Assembly: GCF_001420995.1 (NCBI RefSeq)
Contig: NZ_CP012184.1
Coordinates: forward strand, 3,270,501 to 3,334,500
Direction of reading: 5' to 3'
Source: Pseudonocardia sp. EC080619-01
GTDB taxonomy: Bacteria > Actinomycetota > Actinomycetes > Mycobacteriales > Pseudonocardiaceae
DNA: 64,000 bases
Numbering within the stretch: the first letter of the stretch is position 1; every line of letters starts with the position of its first letter. Made by a program: the position numbers and the translations under genes. Shown here piece after piece: positions 27,738 through 38,903 of the stretch. The notes under the pieces were generated by a model. The model was not told where the DNA came from and ran no database searches. It saw only the letters and a program-made list of their open reading frames with translations.

Positions 27738-28497
27738 AGCGGCCCGAGGGTCGGCCGCTTCGGCAGGTAGCCGTCGCCGATCCGCTCGCCGCGCAGGCGC
27801 CTGCGGACCCACGGCATCACGTGGTGGGTGAGCCAGTGCAGGTCCTCGGCCTGCCGGGCCCGCCACGGCACGGTGCGCCCTCGGGCTCGGGCCACGGGGC
27901 ACGCCAGTCGGCCCCGACCGGTTCGCCCAGCGCCTCCAGCATCCGCCAGGCCACGCGCTCGTGCGCGTGCGGCACCAGGTGCAGCCGGTCCGGGCCCCAC
28001 GCCCGCGGGTCGGCCAGCACGTCCATCGCCCAGAGGTCGACGACCCGGCAGCCGTGCCGCTCGGCCGAGGCCCGCATCAGCTCGTTGTAGCAGGCGATCC
28101 GGCCGCGCAGCCTGCGGATGAAGGGGTGCATCCGGCACAGGTCGAACCCGGTGAAGATCAGCACCTCGGCGCCGGTCGCGACCAGCCGGGCCAGCGCGGC
28201 GTCGAACCGGGCGGCGAGGTCGTCGGTGTCGCAGCTCCAGCCGATGATGTCGTTGCCGCCGGCGCAGAAGGTGATCAGATCGGGGCGCAGCTGCTCGGCG
28301 ACGGGGATCTGCTCGGCGACGATCTCGTCGAGGACCTTCCCGCGGACGGCGAGATTGGCGTACCCGAAGCCCGGGTACCGGGCCGCGAGCGTCTCGGCGA
28401 CCCGGTCGGCCCAGCCGCGTGGCGAGCCGTCCTCGGTGAGGTCGTCGAGCCCCTCGGTGAAGCTGTCGCCGATCGCGACGTAGCTCCGGTGCCGCAT
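27738..28497 (-). pseudogene. SGNH/GDSL hydrolase with C-terminal frameshift
   Basis: From ATG 28497 the protein has the SGNH blocks: YVAIGDSFTEGLDD (nucleophile Ser), NLAVRGK (Gly), FCAGGNDI (Asn) and PDRLHLVPHAHERVA (Asp/His). The frame then turns to nonsense near 27870 and stops at 27817. The expected family C-terminus continues in another frame: VPWRARQAEDLHWLTHH and later DGYLPKRPTLGPL. One missing base between about 27862 and 27890 explains it. The restored frame finds no early stop, so the exact end is unclear. The catalytic core is whole, so the product might still be active. A sequencing error is possible. Confidence 0.65.
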
Positions 28498-28650
28498 GTG
28501 CACCGCCCCCCTTCGGCCTGGTCCGTGCGTGCTCCCTGCCCGTTGTTCAGCGGACGGACGTCCCGCGTTACTCCGATGATCACCCTTTCCGGTGGTGCGC
28601 GCCAACCCGTTCCGTCGACCGCCGGGGCTTGGTAGGGCACCCTTACCGTT

Positions 28651-29346
28651 GTGACGCACGATCCCGCCCCTCGCTCCGCCTCCCGTCAGGACCCGGGGCT
28701 GGCCGAGCTGCTCGGCGGCCGGGCCGGCGCCGTCGACGCCTCGGTGCCGGTGGTCGCCTTCGTCCTGGCGTGGCTGGTGGCGGGCTGGTCCGGTTCGGCG
28801 TTCCCGATCAACTGGGGTGCCGGGGCCGCGGTCGTGGCGGGTGCCGGGACGGCGCTGTGGCGGCTGCGGCAGGGCCGCAAGCCGCGTGCGGTGCTGTTCG
28901 GGCTGGCCGGCGTCGTCCTCGCGGCCGGGATCGCGCTGGCGACCGGTCGGGCGTCGGACTTCTTCCTGGTCCAGATCGTGTCGAACGCGGGCAGCGCGCT
29001 GGCCTGGGCGATCTCGACCGTCGTGCGCTGGCCGCTGCTCGGGGTGATCGTCGGTGGGCTGCTGGGGCAGCGGACCCGCTGGCGGCGTGACCCGGACCTG
29101 CTCCGTGGCTACCAGCGGGCGTCGTGGGCGTGGGTGTTCCAGTACGTCGTGCGGCTGGCCGTGTTCCTGCCGCTGTGGGCGGCCGACCAGGTCCTGCTGC
29201 TGGGGCTCGCCCGGACGATCGTGAGCCCCGTCCTCGTCGGACTGAGCGTGCTCGTGTCGTGGCCGTTGCTGCGTACGGCGCTGCCACGCGATCACCCGGG
29301 CATCCGTAACCCCCGGGTGACGGATGCTGACCCGGGGTCACGCTAG
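28651..29346 (+). CDS. DUF3159 family membrane protein
   Basis: This 231-residue protein has five or six hydrophobic segments (for example VPVVAFVLAWLVAGWSG and VLFGLAGVVLAAGIALA). It matches the actinobacterial DUF3159 pattern, with ELLGGRAGAVDASVP near the N-terminus and YQRASWAWVFQYVVRLAV near 160. The function is unknown. The start is GTG 28651 just after CCTTACCGTT, with no ribosome site, so a leaderless message is likely. Confidence 0.8.
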   Translation: MTHDPAPRSASRQDPGLAELLGGRAGAVDASVPVVAFVLAWLVAGWSGSAFPINWGAGAAVVAGAGTALWRLRQGRKPRAVLFGLAGVVLAAGIALATGRASDFFLVQIVSNAGSALAWAISTVVRWPLLGVIVGGLLGQRTRWRRDPDLLRGYQRASWAWVFQYVVRLAVFLPLWAADQVLLLGLARTIVSPVLVGLSVLVSWPLLRTALPRDHPGIRNPRVTDADPGSR

Positions 29347-29478
29347 AATCGTGATCTTACCGTGACTTTCACGCCGTCGTGTGAAGGTCCGCACATCTGG
29401 TGATCGTCCGGTGCGTTCCGTCGTGCCCGGACGTTCTCACCCGTGGAGCTCGCCCCGCCGACGATCGTGCAAGGAGCC

Positions 29479-30735
29479 ATGCCTCACCAGCGCCCCCCGG
29501 AGCCCGGCTCCGGTGACGCCCCCCGTGGCGCCGCCGGCCCGTCCCGCCCCGCACCCCAGTACCCGTCCGGACGCCCCGTCGCGGCACCCGACTCGCCCCG
29601 CGTCCCGCACCAGCAGCGGCGCACGGCGCCGTCCCGCCCGCCGCACGGCGGGCCGCCCGGTGCACCCCCGGCCGGCGGCCCGCGGCCGACCCGCGTGGTC
29701 CCCGGGCCCGGTGCCCCGGCCGGCACGCCGCCCGGCGGGCACCCGCGTACCCGCGCGCTGCCCCCCGACGGCCCCGGTGACCTGCGGGCCGCGAGCGGGC
29801 CGGGCGGCCCGAACGGTCCGGTCGGCGGCGGTCCGGGCGGTGGCGGCCCGGGTGGCGGCTCCGGCGGTTCCGGCGACCGCGGTGGCTCCCCCGACCAGAC
29901 GGCGACGCTGAAGGCGGACCTGAGCCCGACGAAGATCGCCGCCGGCGCGGGGGCCGCGATCGTCACGGCGATCCTCGGGTCGTTCCTCGGCGCGATCGGG
30001 ACGGTCCTGGGTGCGGCGCTCGGCTCGATCATCTCGACGCTCGCGACGACCCTGTTCACCCGCTCGCTCGAGGTGAGCCGGGACAAGGCCATCGAGATCA
30101 AGGACAAGGCGGCCGCCAAGAAGGGCAAGGGCGTCGCCGAGGGCACGGTCGTGGCGGCGGGTCAGTCGTCCGGGCGCGGGGTCGCCGGCCCCACCGGCGA
30201 GGAGACCGTGCTGCTCGACCCGTCGCAGGCGCCGGCCCAGCCGTCGCGCTCCGCGGGGCACGGGCGCTGGCGCCGGGTCCGTCTCACCCGGCGGACGGTG
30301 ATCGTCTCCGCGGTGCTCGGCGTCCTGACCTTCGCGGTGTCGATGTTCCTGATCACCGGGATCGAGGTCGTGAAGGGATCGTCGCTGGCGGGCAACAGCT
30401 CCAGCACCTCGGTCGGGAGCGTGGTGACCGGCCCCGCCCCGGCACCGGAGACCGACGACGGCAGTGGCTCCACCGACTCGTCGGACTCGGCGACGAGCAC
30501 GTCGGAGTCCGCGACGAGCACCTCGGAGTCGTCGAGCAGCACCAGCAGCACCGAGTCGTCGCAGGACGAGCAGGGCGGCACGGAGCAGCAGGACGGCTCG
30601 GGCAGCGGCGGGAACCCGCTGCAGGACGGGCTCAGCCGGGTGCTGCCGACCCAGCAGCCCGACTCCGGGTCGGGCGGGTCCGACCGGTCCGGACAGTCCG
30701 GTCAGGGCAGCGGGGGCGCGGCTCCGTCCAACTGA
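29479..30735 (+). CDS. Pro/Gly-rich membrane protein with Ser/Thr-rich C-terminus
   Basis: From the ATG at 29479 this is a protein of about 418 residues. Residues 1-140 are rich in Pro, Arg and Gly. A glycine/alanine hydrophobic stretch follows (AGAGAAIVTAILGSFLGAIG and onward), then a Lys-rich segment. A clear membrane helix TVIVSAVLGVLTFAVSMFLI is followed by an extracellular-type tail of Ser/Thr/Asp/Gln repeats (SATSTSES units). I recognise no family. The start is uncertain: AAGGAG lies only 2 nt before the ATG, and in-frame GTGs at 29443 and 29467 are alternatives. It ends at a bidirectional hairpin. Confidence 0.7.
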   Translation: MPHQRPPEPGSGDAPRGAAGPSRPAPQYPSGRPVAAPDSPRVPHQQRRTAPSRPPHGGPPGAPPAGGPRPTRVVPGPGAPAGTPPGGHPRTRALPPDGPGDLRAASGPGGPNGPVGGGPGGGGPGGGSGGSGDRGGSPDQTATLKADLSPTKIAAGAGAAIVTAILGSFLGAIGTVLGAALGSIISTLATTLFTRSLEVSRDKAIEIKDKAAAKKGKGVAEGTVVAAGQSSGRGVAGPTGEETVLLDPSQAPAQPSRSAGHGRWRRVRLTRRTVIVSAVLGVLTFAVSMFLITGIEVVKGSSLAGNSSSTSVGSVVTGPAPAPETDDGSGSTDSSDSATSTSESATSTSESSSSTSSTESSQDEQGGTEQQDGSGSGGNPLQDGLSRVLPTQQPDSGSGGSDRSGQSGQGSGGAAPSN

Positions 30736-30758
30736 GCCGCTCCGGCACCGCAGCGCAC

Positions 30759-30789
30759 GGCCCCGGTGGGCGATCGGCCCATCGGGGCC
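30759..30789. terminator. bidirectional terminator hairpin
   Basis: GGCCCCGGTGGGC at 30759-30771 pairs with GCCCATCGGGGCC at 30777-30789 (13 bp, one G-U) between the convergent membrane protein gene and thiE. Confidence 0.7.
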
Positions 30790-30805
30790 GCCGTACGTCC
30801 GGGGC

Positions 30806-31480
30806 TCAGCGGGGCAGCCGGGCCCGCAGCCGGGCCGCGGCGGCGCGCGGGTCGTCGGCCTGCGTGATCGCCCGGACGACGACGATCCGGTCCGCCCCGG
30901 CGTCGAGCACCGCGTCGAGCCGCTCCTCGTCGATCCCGCCGATCGCGAACCAGGGCCGTGCCGGGGCACGGCCCGCGACCTCGCGGACCAGGTCGAGGCC
31001 GGGTGCCGGCCGTCCGGGCTTCGTGGGGGTCGGCCAGCACGGGCCCGCGCAGAAGTAGTCCACGCCGTCCTCACCGGCCGCGGCGAGCGTCTCGTCCGCG
31101 CTGTGCGAGGAGCGGCCGACGAGCACGTCGTCGCCGACGACGCGGCGGGCCCAGTGCACGGGCAGGTCGTCCTGCCCCAGGTGCAGCACGTCGGCGCCGG
31201 CGGCCAGCGCGACGTCGGCCCGGTCGTTCACGGCGAGCAGCGCGCCGTGCCGGCGGCAGGCGTCGGCGAGCACCTCCAGGGCAGCGAGCTCCGCCCGGGC
31301 CTCCAGCGGGCCGTCGTCGCCGCCCTTGTCCCGGAGCTGGACGACGTCGACCCCGCCGGCGAGGGCGGCGTCGGCGAACTCGGCCAGGTCGCCGCGCTCG
31401 GTGCGGGCGTCGGTGCACACGTACAGCCGCGCGTCCTGCAGGCGGGCGAGCCGCCGGGCGCGGGGATCGGTGTCGGACAC
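30806..31480 (-). CDS. thiE: thiamine phosphate synthase
   Basis: This 224-residue TIM-barrel enzyme joins HMP-pyrophosphate and thiazole phosphate to make thiamine phosphate. Family motifs are [15 protein letters not shown] (phosphate and Mg site), [27 protein letters not shown] and [13 protein letters not shown] chose GTG 31480, where the ThiE fold begins; the longer frame to 31597 runs through the riboswitch on the other strand. It is divergent from thiOSG, with only about 45 nt between its start and the riboswitch. It has no riboswitch of its own in the visible sequence. Confidence 0.93.
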   Translation of the reverse strand: MSDTDPRARRLARLQDARLYVCTDARTERGDLAEFADAALAGGVDVVQLRDKGGDDGPLEARAELAALEVLADACRRHGALLAVNDRADVALAAGADVLHLGQDDLPVHWARRVVGDDVLVGRSSHSADETLAAAGEDGVDYFCAGPCWPTPTKPGRPAPGLDLVREVAGRAPARPWFAIGGIDEERLDAVLDAGADRIVVVRAITQADDPRAAAARLRARLPR

Positions 31481-31525
31481 GGACCGCACGCTACGGCGTA
31501 GCCTGGGGACTCGTACGACCGAGAA

Positions 31526-31611
31526 CCACGGGAGCCCGGCGATCGGGCTGAGAGGGGACCAGGCGCGGTCCCGACCGTCGAACCTGATCCGGGTCATGCC
31601 GGCGCAGGGAG
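31526..31611 (+). ncRNA. TPP riboswitch (THI element)
   Basis: The conserved thi-box blocks are present in order: GGGCTGAGAGG (CTGAGAG at 31548-31554), an internal variable stem, AACCTGATCCGGGT (CTGATC at 31584-31589) and the closing GGCGCAGGGA. It ends about 15 nt before the thiO start, so binding of thiamine pyrophosphate probably blocks ribosome access to thiOSG. Confidence 0.93.
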
Positions 31612-31626
31612 CGAGGTGGCAGATCC

Positions 31627-33751
<2,125 letters not shown>

Positions 33752-33764
<13 letters not shown>

Positions 33765-34354
33765 AGCCGGAGGCCCAACGCCTCCAGCTCCAGCCCGGCC
33801 AGCCGCCGCACGACGTCCGGGTCCCCGGCCCGCCAGGCGGCCGCCGGGTCCGGGGCGATCCGGGTCAGCCGGGCCACCGGCACGCGGGTGAGGGCGCGGA
33901 CCGCGAGCAGGTCCGGCGCCGTGTCCCGGGCGGCGACCGCGGCCCCGGCCCGGCGGGCGTAGCGCAGCCGCAGCGGCAGCCAGCCGAGCAGCACCGGGAG
34001 CAGCAGCACCAGCGGGACCACGACCAGCGACCCGGCGGCGAGCGTCCCGACGGTCTCCCCGTACTGCCGTCCGGCCGAGGCCAGGTCCGCGCCCGCGCCC
34101 GAGGCCGGCTCGAACGCACGGGCGAGATCGGGACCGACGAACGGGACCGCCGACACCGCGCCGGAGACCCCGGCGAACGCGTCGGAGACCCGGCCGCCCG
34201 CCGCGACCAGCGACTCGCCGGGCCCCTCCAGGGCCCGGAGCCCGTCGTGCACCGCGACACCCGCCACCAGCGCGAGCACCACCCACAGCACTGCGACGAC
34301 GTCGGCGACGACCTGTCGCGCCAGCCGGTCGGGACGTTCCGCGTACCACCGCAT
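33752..34354 (-). CDS. hypothetical membrane protein
   Basis: This 200-residue protein has two strong membrane helices, about 16-36 (VVADVVAVLWVVLALVAGVAV) and about 110-133 (AGSLVVVPLVLLLPVLLGWLP). Between them is a soluble loop with an Ala/Gly-rich SAVPFVGPDLARAF segment, and a cytoplasmic tail follows. I recognise no family. The ATG at 34354 is preceded by a weak AGG. It is divergent from the methyltransferase pseudogene and convergent with thiG. Confidence 0.65.
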
Positions 34355-34418
34355 CGGACCTGTGTACCGGGCCCGGAATCCGATCGCCGTGCGGGTGCGC
34401 ACCTGCTGGGGTGGGGGC

Positions 34419-35322
34419 ATGGACCGATCGCTGACCGTCAACCGCGCCTCCTGGGACGACCGTGCCCCGCTGCACGCCGAGAGCCCGGACTACCGCGTCG
34501 ACCAGCTGGTCGGCGATCCGGAGGCGCTCTCCGGCGTCGTCCGGTTCGACCGGGACCGGCTGGGTGACCTCACCGGCCTGCGCGTCGTGCACCTGCAGTG
34601 CCATCTCGGGACGGACACGCTGTCGCTGCACCGCCTGGGTGCCCGGGTGACCGGGCTGGACTTCTCGCCTGCGTCGCTGGAGCACGCCCGGTCGATCGCC
34701 GCCCGGGCCGGCGCCGAGATCGACTACGTCGAGGCCGACGTGCAGCGGGCCGACGAGGTGCTGCCCCGGCACGCGTTCGACGTCGTCTACACCGGGATCG
34801 GCGCGCTGTGCTGGCTGCCGAGCATCGAGCGGTGGGCCGCTGTCGTCGCGGGGCTGCTGGCGCCGGGCGGGCGGCTGCTACACCGGGATCGGCGCGCTGT
34901 GCTGGCTGCCGAGCATCGAGCGGTGGGCCGCTGTCGTCGCGGGGCTGCTGGCGCCGGGCGGGCGGCTGCTCGTCCGGGACATGCACCCGCTGCTCGGTGC
35001 GCTCGACGAGCACGACCTGTCCCTGCGGTACCCGTACTTCGAGACGGCCGAGCCGGTCGTGTCCGAGGAGGACACGAGCTACGTGCCGACGTCGCGCCCG
35101 CTGTCCGCCACCGTCACGCACTCCTGGAACCACGGCATCGGCGAGATCGTCACCGCACTGCTGGGGCAGGGGCTGACCGTCACCGCGCTGGCCGAGCACG
35201 CCAGCGTGCCGTGGGAGGCGCTGCCGGGCCGGATGGCCGAGGGCGACGACGGCGAGTGGCGCGTCACCGGGGACGGTCCGGCCCTGCCGCTGAGCGTCAC
35301 CGTGCAGGCGGTCGCGCCCTGA
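34419..35322 (+). pseudogene. SAM-dependent methyltransferase disrupted by a 91-bp tandem duplication
   Basis: From ATG 34419 the protein is a class I methyltransferase: VVHLQCHLGTDTLSLHRLG (SAM-binding loop), VTGLDFSPASLEHAR, AFDVVYTGIGALCWLPS and LLAPGGRLL. A perfect 91-bp repeat (34788-34878 and 34879-34969) then throws it out of frame. The correct C-terminus resumes in another frame as VRDMHPLLGALDEHDLSLR and runs to 35322. Removing one repeat copy restores an ordinary protein of about 270 residues. As it stands the product is truncated after the SAM domain and lacks its cap. It may be able to revert by slippage. Confidence 0.85.
34788..34969 (+). repeat. perfect tandem duplication, 2 x 91 bp
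   Basis: Copies 34788-34878 and 34879-34969 are identical, starting TACACCGGGATCGG and ending GGGCGGGCGGCTGC. Ninety-one is not a multiple of three, so the host methyltransferase gene is frameshifted. Complete identity means it is recent, or an assembly fault. Confidence 0.95.
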
Positions 35323-35340
35323 GCGTCTGCCGCCCGCGGT

Positions 35341-35961
35341 TCAGAGCAGGCCGAGCTTCGTCGCGGCGTAGACGGCCTCGGCGCGGCGGGACACCATCAG
35401 CTTGCGCATGAGGTTCCCGACGTGGAACTTCACCGTGGTCTCGGAGATGAACAGCTCGGCGCCGATGGCCCGGTTGGACAGCCCGCGCGCCAGGAGCCGC
35501 AGCACGTCCAGCTCGCGGTCGGTCAGCCGCTCGCGGTCGGGCATCCCGCCGGACAGCGAGCGCACCATCGCCGAGGCGGAGCGGGCGTCGAACGCGCTCT
35601 CGCCGCGCGACACCGCCCGGATCGCCCGCACCAGCTCGGTGGTGTCGACGTCCTTCACGACGTAGCCGCGGGCCCCGGCCTGCACCGACTCGACGACGAG
35701 GCGGTCCTCGGCGAACGTGGTCAGCACGAGCACCCCGATCCCCGGGTGGTCCGCGCAGAGCTTGCGGCACACCTCCAGGCCGTCGGTCTGCGGGCCGGAC
35801 GCCAGCTTCAGGTCCAGCAGCACGACCTGCGGGCGCCCCGCCGCGACGGCGGCGAACGCCTCCGGGGCACTGCCCGCCTCGCCGACGACGCGCAGGTCGT
35901 CCTCGCGCTCCAGGACGGCGCGGAGGCCCTGGCGCATGATCGAGTGGTCGTCGACCAGCAC
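35341..35961 (-). CDS. LuxR-type response regulator (NarL family), start uncertain
   Basis: This protein has a receiver domain (LVDDHSIMRQGL, phospho-acceptor Asp in VVLLDLK, VLTTFAEDRL, GYVVKDVD) and a C-terminal LuxR helix-turn-helix (LTDRELDVLRLLARGLSNRAIG, ISETTVKFHV). The listed GTG at 35961 cuts into the first beta strand (IRIV), so it is not a natural start. A GTG overlapping the kinase stop (GTGA at 36050) is the expected start, but it reads in another frame for about 27 codons before the receiver. Either one base is wrong near 35965-36040 or a CTG start is used. It pairs with the kinase at 36047-37429. Confidence 0.75.
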   Translation of the reverse strand: MLVDDHSIMRQGLRAVLEREDDLRVVGEAGSAPEAFAAVAAGRPQVVLLDLKLASGPQTDGLEVCRKLCADHPGIGVLVLTTFAEDRLVVESVQAGARGYVVKDVDTTELVRAIRAVSRGESAFDARSASAMVRSLSGGMPDRERLTDRELDVLRLLARGLSNRAIGAELFISETTVKFHVGNLMRKLMVSRRAEAVYAATKLGLL

Positions 35962-36046
35962 GATCCGGATCGGACGGGTCGAGGGCAGGTCGCGCCGGGG
36001 GCCCCACCGGCGTGTGCGGGCGCCGGCGGGGTCCGCAGTGGTCCGC

Positions 36047-37429
36047 TCACGAGATCTCCTTCACCGGCGTCCCGAGCGGGACGTCCACCTGGACCTGCAG
36101 GCTGCCGATCCGGGACCGGCGGAAGCGCAGGGCCCCACCCATCTCCCGGGCCCGGGCGTCCATGTTGACCAGCCCGCGGTGCTCACCGGAGGGGCCGCGG
36201 ACCGACGCCGCACGCAGCGTGCGGCGGATCTGGTCGGGGGAGGCGCCGCCGTCGTCGGACACCGAGAGGCGGATCCGGTCCGCCTGGTACGCCAGCCGGA
36301 CCACCGCCCGCGACGCCGACGCGTGCATCGCCGTGTTGAACAACGCCTCGCCGGCGATCCGGAACAGCGACTGCTCGTGCTCGTGCTGCAGCGGGACCGG
36401 GGTGCCGCCGATGGTCACCTCGACGCGCAGCTCGTCGGGCATGTGCACGGTGGACAGCTGCCGCAGCATCGACGGCAGGTCCTTGTCGCCGTGGTCGTCG
36501 TCGTTCAGGGCGTAGATCGCCGAGCGTAGCTGCTCCACCGCACGCCGGGTGAGGTCCTTCGCGGTGTCGAGGTGCTGCAGCAGGTTCAGGTCGGCGATCT
36601 CCGAGCGGCACAGCTCGATGTGCATCCCGGCCGACAGCGCGTACTGGGTGACGCTGTCGTGCAGCTCGCGGGCGATCCGGTGCCGCTCGTTGTCGAGCAC
36701 CTCGCGCTGGCGGGCCGCGCCCAGTGCCTGCTGGGTGGCCATCAGCTCGTCGTTGCGGGTCCGCAGGTCCTCGGCCTGGGCGGCGGTGCGGGCGTGCAGG
36801 GCCTCGGACCGTTCGAGCAGCGCGCAGTTCTGCAGGGCCGACGCGGTCTGGCCGGCGAGGATCCGCAGCACCGAGTGGTCGGTGTCGTCGATGTCGCGGT
36901 CCGGCGGGGTCCAGGCGGCGAACCCGCCGACGGTGCGGCCGTTCAGCCGGATCGGGACGTGCAGGTGGGAGCGTTCGTCGTTGCCGCGGTGGGCGGCGGA
37001 CTCGTGGGCGATCCCGTCCCCGGACCGGAGCAGCGCGACGTGCCGGCGCACCTTGTCCGGCACCAGCCGGAGGTCCGCCCACTCGACGCCGTCCGGGCCC
37101 AGCACGACGTGCCGGGGTGTCGCGTCGGGCAGCTCGCCGTCGACCAGCCCGAGGATCACCCAGTCCGCGGAGAGGTGGTCGGCGGCGGCGTCGGCGACCG
37201 CACGGACCAGCGCCTCGGAGCCCTCCATGGTCCGCACCAGGGCCGCGGAGATCCGGTCGAGCGCGAGGATGACCCGCTTGAGCCGCTCGGCGTTGACCCG
37301 GTACTCCGGGTAGAACGACGGCTTGCCGGTCCGCAGGCCGGTCAACTGGTCGAGGTCCGGGCGGCTCCCGAAGCCGTTGGTCGACGGCGCGGGCGTGCGG
37401 CGGCTCGGGAACCGGGCGGCGGCCGTCAC
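36047..37429 (-). CDS. cytoplasmic GAF sensor histidine kinase
   Basis: This 460-residue kinase has no membrane segment. Residues about 55-225 form a GAF sensor (LVRAVADAAADHLSADWVILG through LRILAGQTASALQN), followed by a short coiled coil. A HisKA_3 dimerisation domain carries the phospho-acceptor His in RHRIARELHDSVTQYA, and a HATPase domain follows (GEALFNTAMHA, SVSDDGGA, HRGLVNM). It lies between a LuxR response regulator and an iron alcohol dehydrogenase. A similar kinase/regulator/alcohol dehydrogenase arrangement controls methanol and diol use in mycobacteria (MnoSR), so alcohol sensing is a reasonable guess. Confidence 0.88.
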   Translation of the reverse strand: MTAAARFPSRRTPAPSTNGFGSRPDLDQLTGLRTGKPSFYPEYRVNAERLKRVILALDRISAALVRTMEGSEALVRAVADAAADHLSADWVILGLVDGELPDATPRHVVLGPDGVEWADLRLVPDKVRRHVALLRSGDGIAHESAAHRGNDERSHLHVPIRLNGRTVGGFAAWTPPDRDIDDTDHSVLRILAGQTASALQNCALLERSEALHARTAAQAEDLRTRNDELMATQQALGAARQREVLDNERHRIARELHDSVTQYALSAGMHIELCRSEIADLNLLQHLDTAKDLTRRAVEQLRSAIYALNDDDHGDKDLPSMLRQLSTVHMPDELRVEVTIGGTPVPLQHEHEQSLFRIAGEALFNTAMHASASRAVVRLAYQADRIRLSVSDDGGASPDQIRRTLRAASVRGPSGEHRGLVNMDARAREMGGALRFRRSRIGSLQVQVDVPLGTPVKEIS

Positions 37430-37439
37430 CGTCGGGGCC

Positions 37440-38726
37440 TCAGAGTGCTTCCCGGAACAGATCCTCGATCTGCTCCACCGTGGCGGTGCGCGGGTTGGTG
37501 GTCAGGCAGGCGTCGCCGAGGGTGAGCCGGGCGAGGCGGGGCACGTCCGAGTCGCGGACCCCGATCGCCGCGAGCCCGGTGGGGACGCCGACCTCGTCGG
37601 CGAGCTTGCGGACCTCGGTCGCGACCATGTCGACGGCCTCGTCGCCGGGCATGCCGGGCCGTGCGGGCAGCCCCATCGCCTGGGCGATCGGGACGAACCG
37701 CGTCGGGTCGTCGGCGCCGTTGAAGCGGATGACGTGCGGCAGCAGCACCCCGTTGATCAGCCCGTGCGGGAGGTCGAGCATCCCGCCGACCTGGTGGCTC
37801 ATCGCGTGCGTGGCCCCGAGGATCGCGTTGGTGAAGGCCAGCCCGGCCTCCAGCGCGGCCTGGGCCATCGCGGTGCGCGGGCCGTCGTCGGTGCGGCGGA
37901 TCATCGTCGTCGGCAGGTTGGTGTGGACGAGTGCGACGGCGTGCAGCGCGTGGGTGTCGGTCAGCGGGCCGTGCGCCAGCGACACGAAGGCCTCGATGCC
38001 GTGGGTGAGCGCGTCCAGCCCGGTGGCGGCGTTCAACCAGTCCGGCATGGTCACGAGCAGCCGCGGGTCGATCACCGAGACGTCCGGGACGAGGGCCCGC
38101 CCCATGATCGTGATCTTGGTGAGTCGCTCGGTGTCGGTGATGATGCAGAACTGCGAGACGTCGGCCCCGGTGCCCGAGGTCGACGGCACCATGACCAGCG
38201 GCGGGATCGGGTTGGAGATCCGGTCGATGCCCTCGTAGTCGAGGATCGTGCCGCCGTTCGCGGCGAGCAGCGCGACGCCCTTCGCGGCGTCGATCACCGA
38301 CCCGCCGCCGACGCCGATCACCACGTCGCAGCCGGAGCTCTCGTAGCGCTCGAACCCGGCCTGGATCTCGTGGTCCTTCGGGTTCGGGGTGATCTCGTTC
38401 CACAGCTGCGGACGCAGGCCCGCGGCCCGCAGGTGCCGCAGCAGCTCGGCGGGCCAGCCCGCCTCGGTCACCCCCGGGTCGGTGACGACGAACGGCCTGC
38501 GGGCGCCCAGGCGGACCGCGGCGTGCGCCGTCTCCCCGAGCGAGTCGGGACCGAAGACGATCTCCGGTGCGTGGAACTTGGACAGCCGCGGCCTGCTCTC
38601 CCGTGGGCAGTCGGCCGCGCGCACGGTGTAGCCGGTCCCGGAACCGTCGCCCGGGCGTGCCTGGTCGCCGTCGAGCACCAGGACCGCGTCCCGGTGCACG
38701 GATCCGGATGATCCGGTGAGGACCAC
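37440..38726 (-). CDS. iron-containing alcohol dehydrogenase, ErcA-like
   Basis: This 428-residue group III dehydrogenase begins with a variable 50-residue leader and then the family sequence SKFHAPEIVFGPDSL. NAD binding is GVGGGSVIDAAKGVALL and VPSTSGTGADVS. The iron ligands are Asp and His in TGLDALTHGIEAF and His residues in THAMSHQVGGMLDLPHG. The GTG at 38726 has GGAGGAGGG upstream. The next genes in the same direction encode the sensor kinase (10 nt on) and response regulator, so enzyme and signalling proteins form one unit. ErcA-type proteins are thought to work in alcohol sensing as much as catalysis. Confidence 0.87.
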   Translation of the reverse strand: MVLTGSSGSVHRDAVLVLDGDQARPGDGSGTGYTVRAADCPRESRPRLSKFHAPEIVFGPDSLGETAHAAVRLGARRPFVVTDPGVTEAGWPAELLRHLRAAGLRPQLWNEITPNPKDHEIQAGFERYESSGCDVVIGVGGGSVIDAAKGVALLAANGGTILDYEGIDRISNPIPPLVMVPSTSGTGADVSQFCIITDTERLTKITIMGRALVPDVSVIDPRLLVTMPDWLNAATGLDALTHGIEAFVSLAHGPLTDTHALHAVALVHTNLPTTMIRRTDDGPRTAMAQAALEAGLAFTNAILGATHAMSHQVGGMLDLPHGLINGVLLPHVIRFNGADDPTRFVPIAQAMGLPARPGMPGDEAVDMVATEVRKLADEVGVPTGLAAIGVRDSDVPRLARLTLGDACLTTNPRTATVEQIEDLFREAL

Positions 38727-38903
38727 GCTGCCCTCCTCCGCTCCGTCGTGGTCGGGCCGCCGCCCGGTTCGGGACACGGCTCCGTCACGAGCGTGTGGCC
38801 CACGGTACAGCCCGGGGGCCTCCCGCGGGCCACCCACGATCGGCGGGCGGACGAAGATCCGCTGGTCGCGGGCGGGCAGGCGGCCTCCCCGAAAGCGGAG
38901 GGC

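Noticed and set aside
30460..30620. A possible CRISPR or tandem DNA repeat in the Ser/Thr-rich tail region
   Set aside because: The repetition is at the protein level (short Ser/Thr/Glu units) with irregular spacing. There are no constant direct repeats with spacers.
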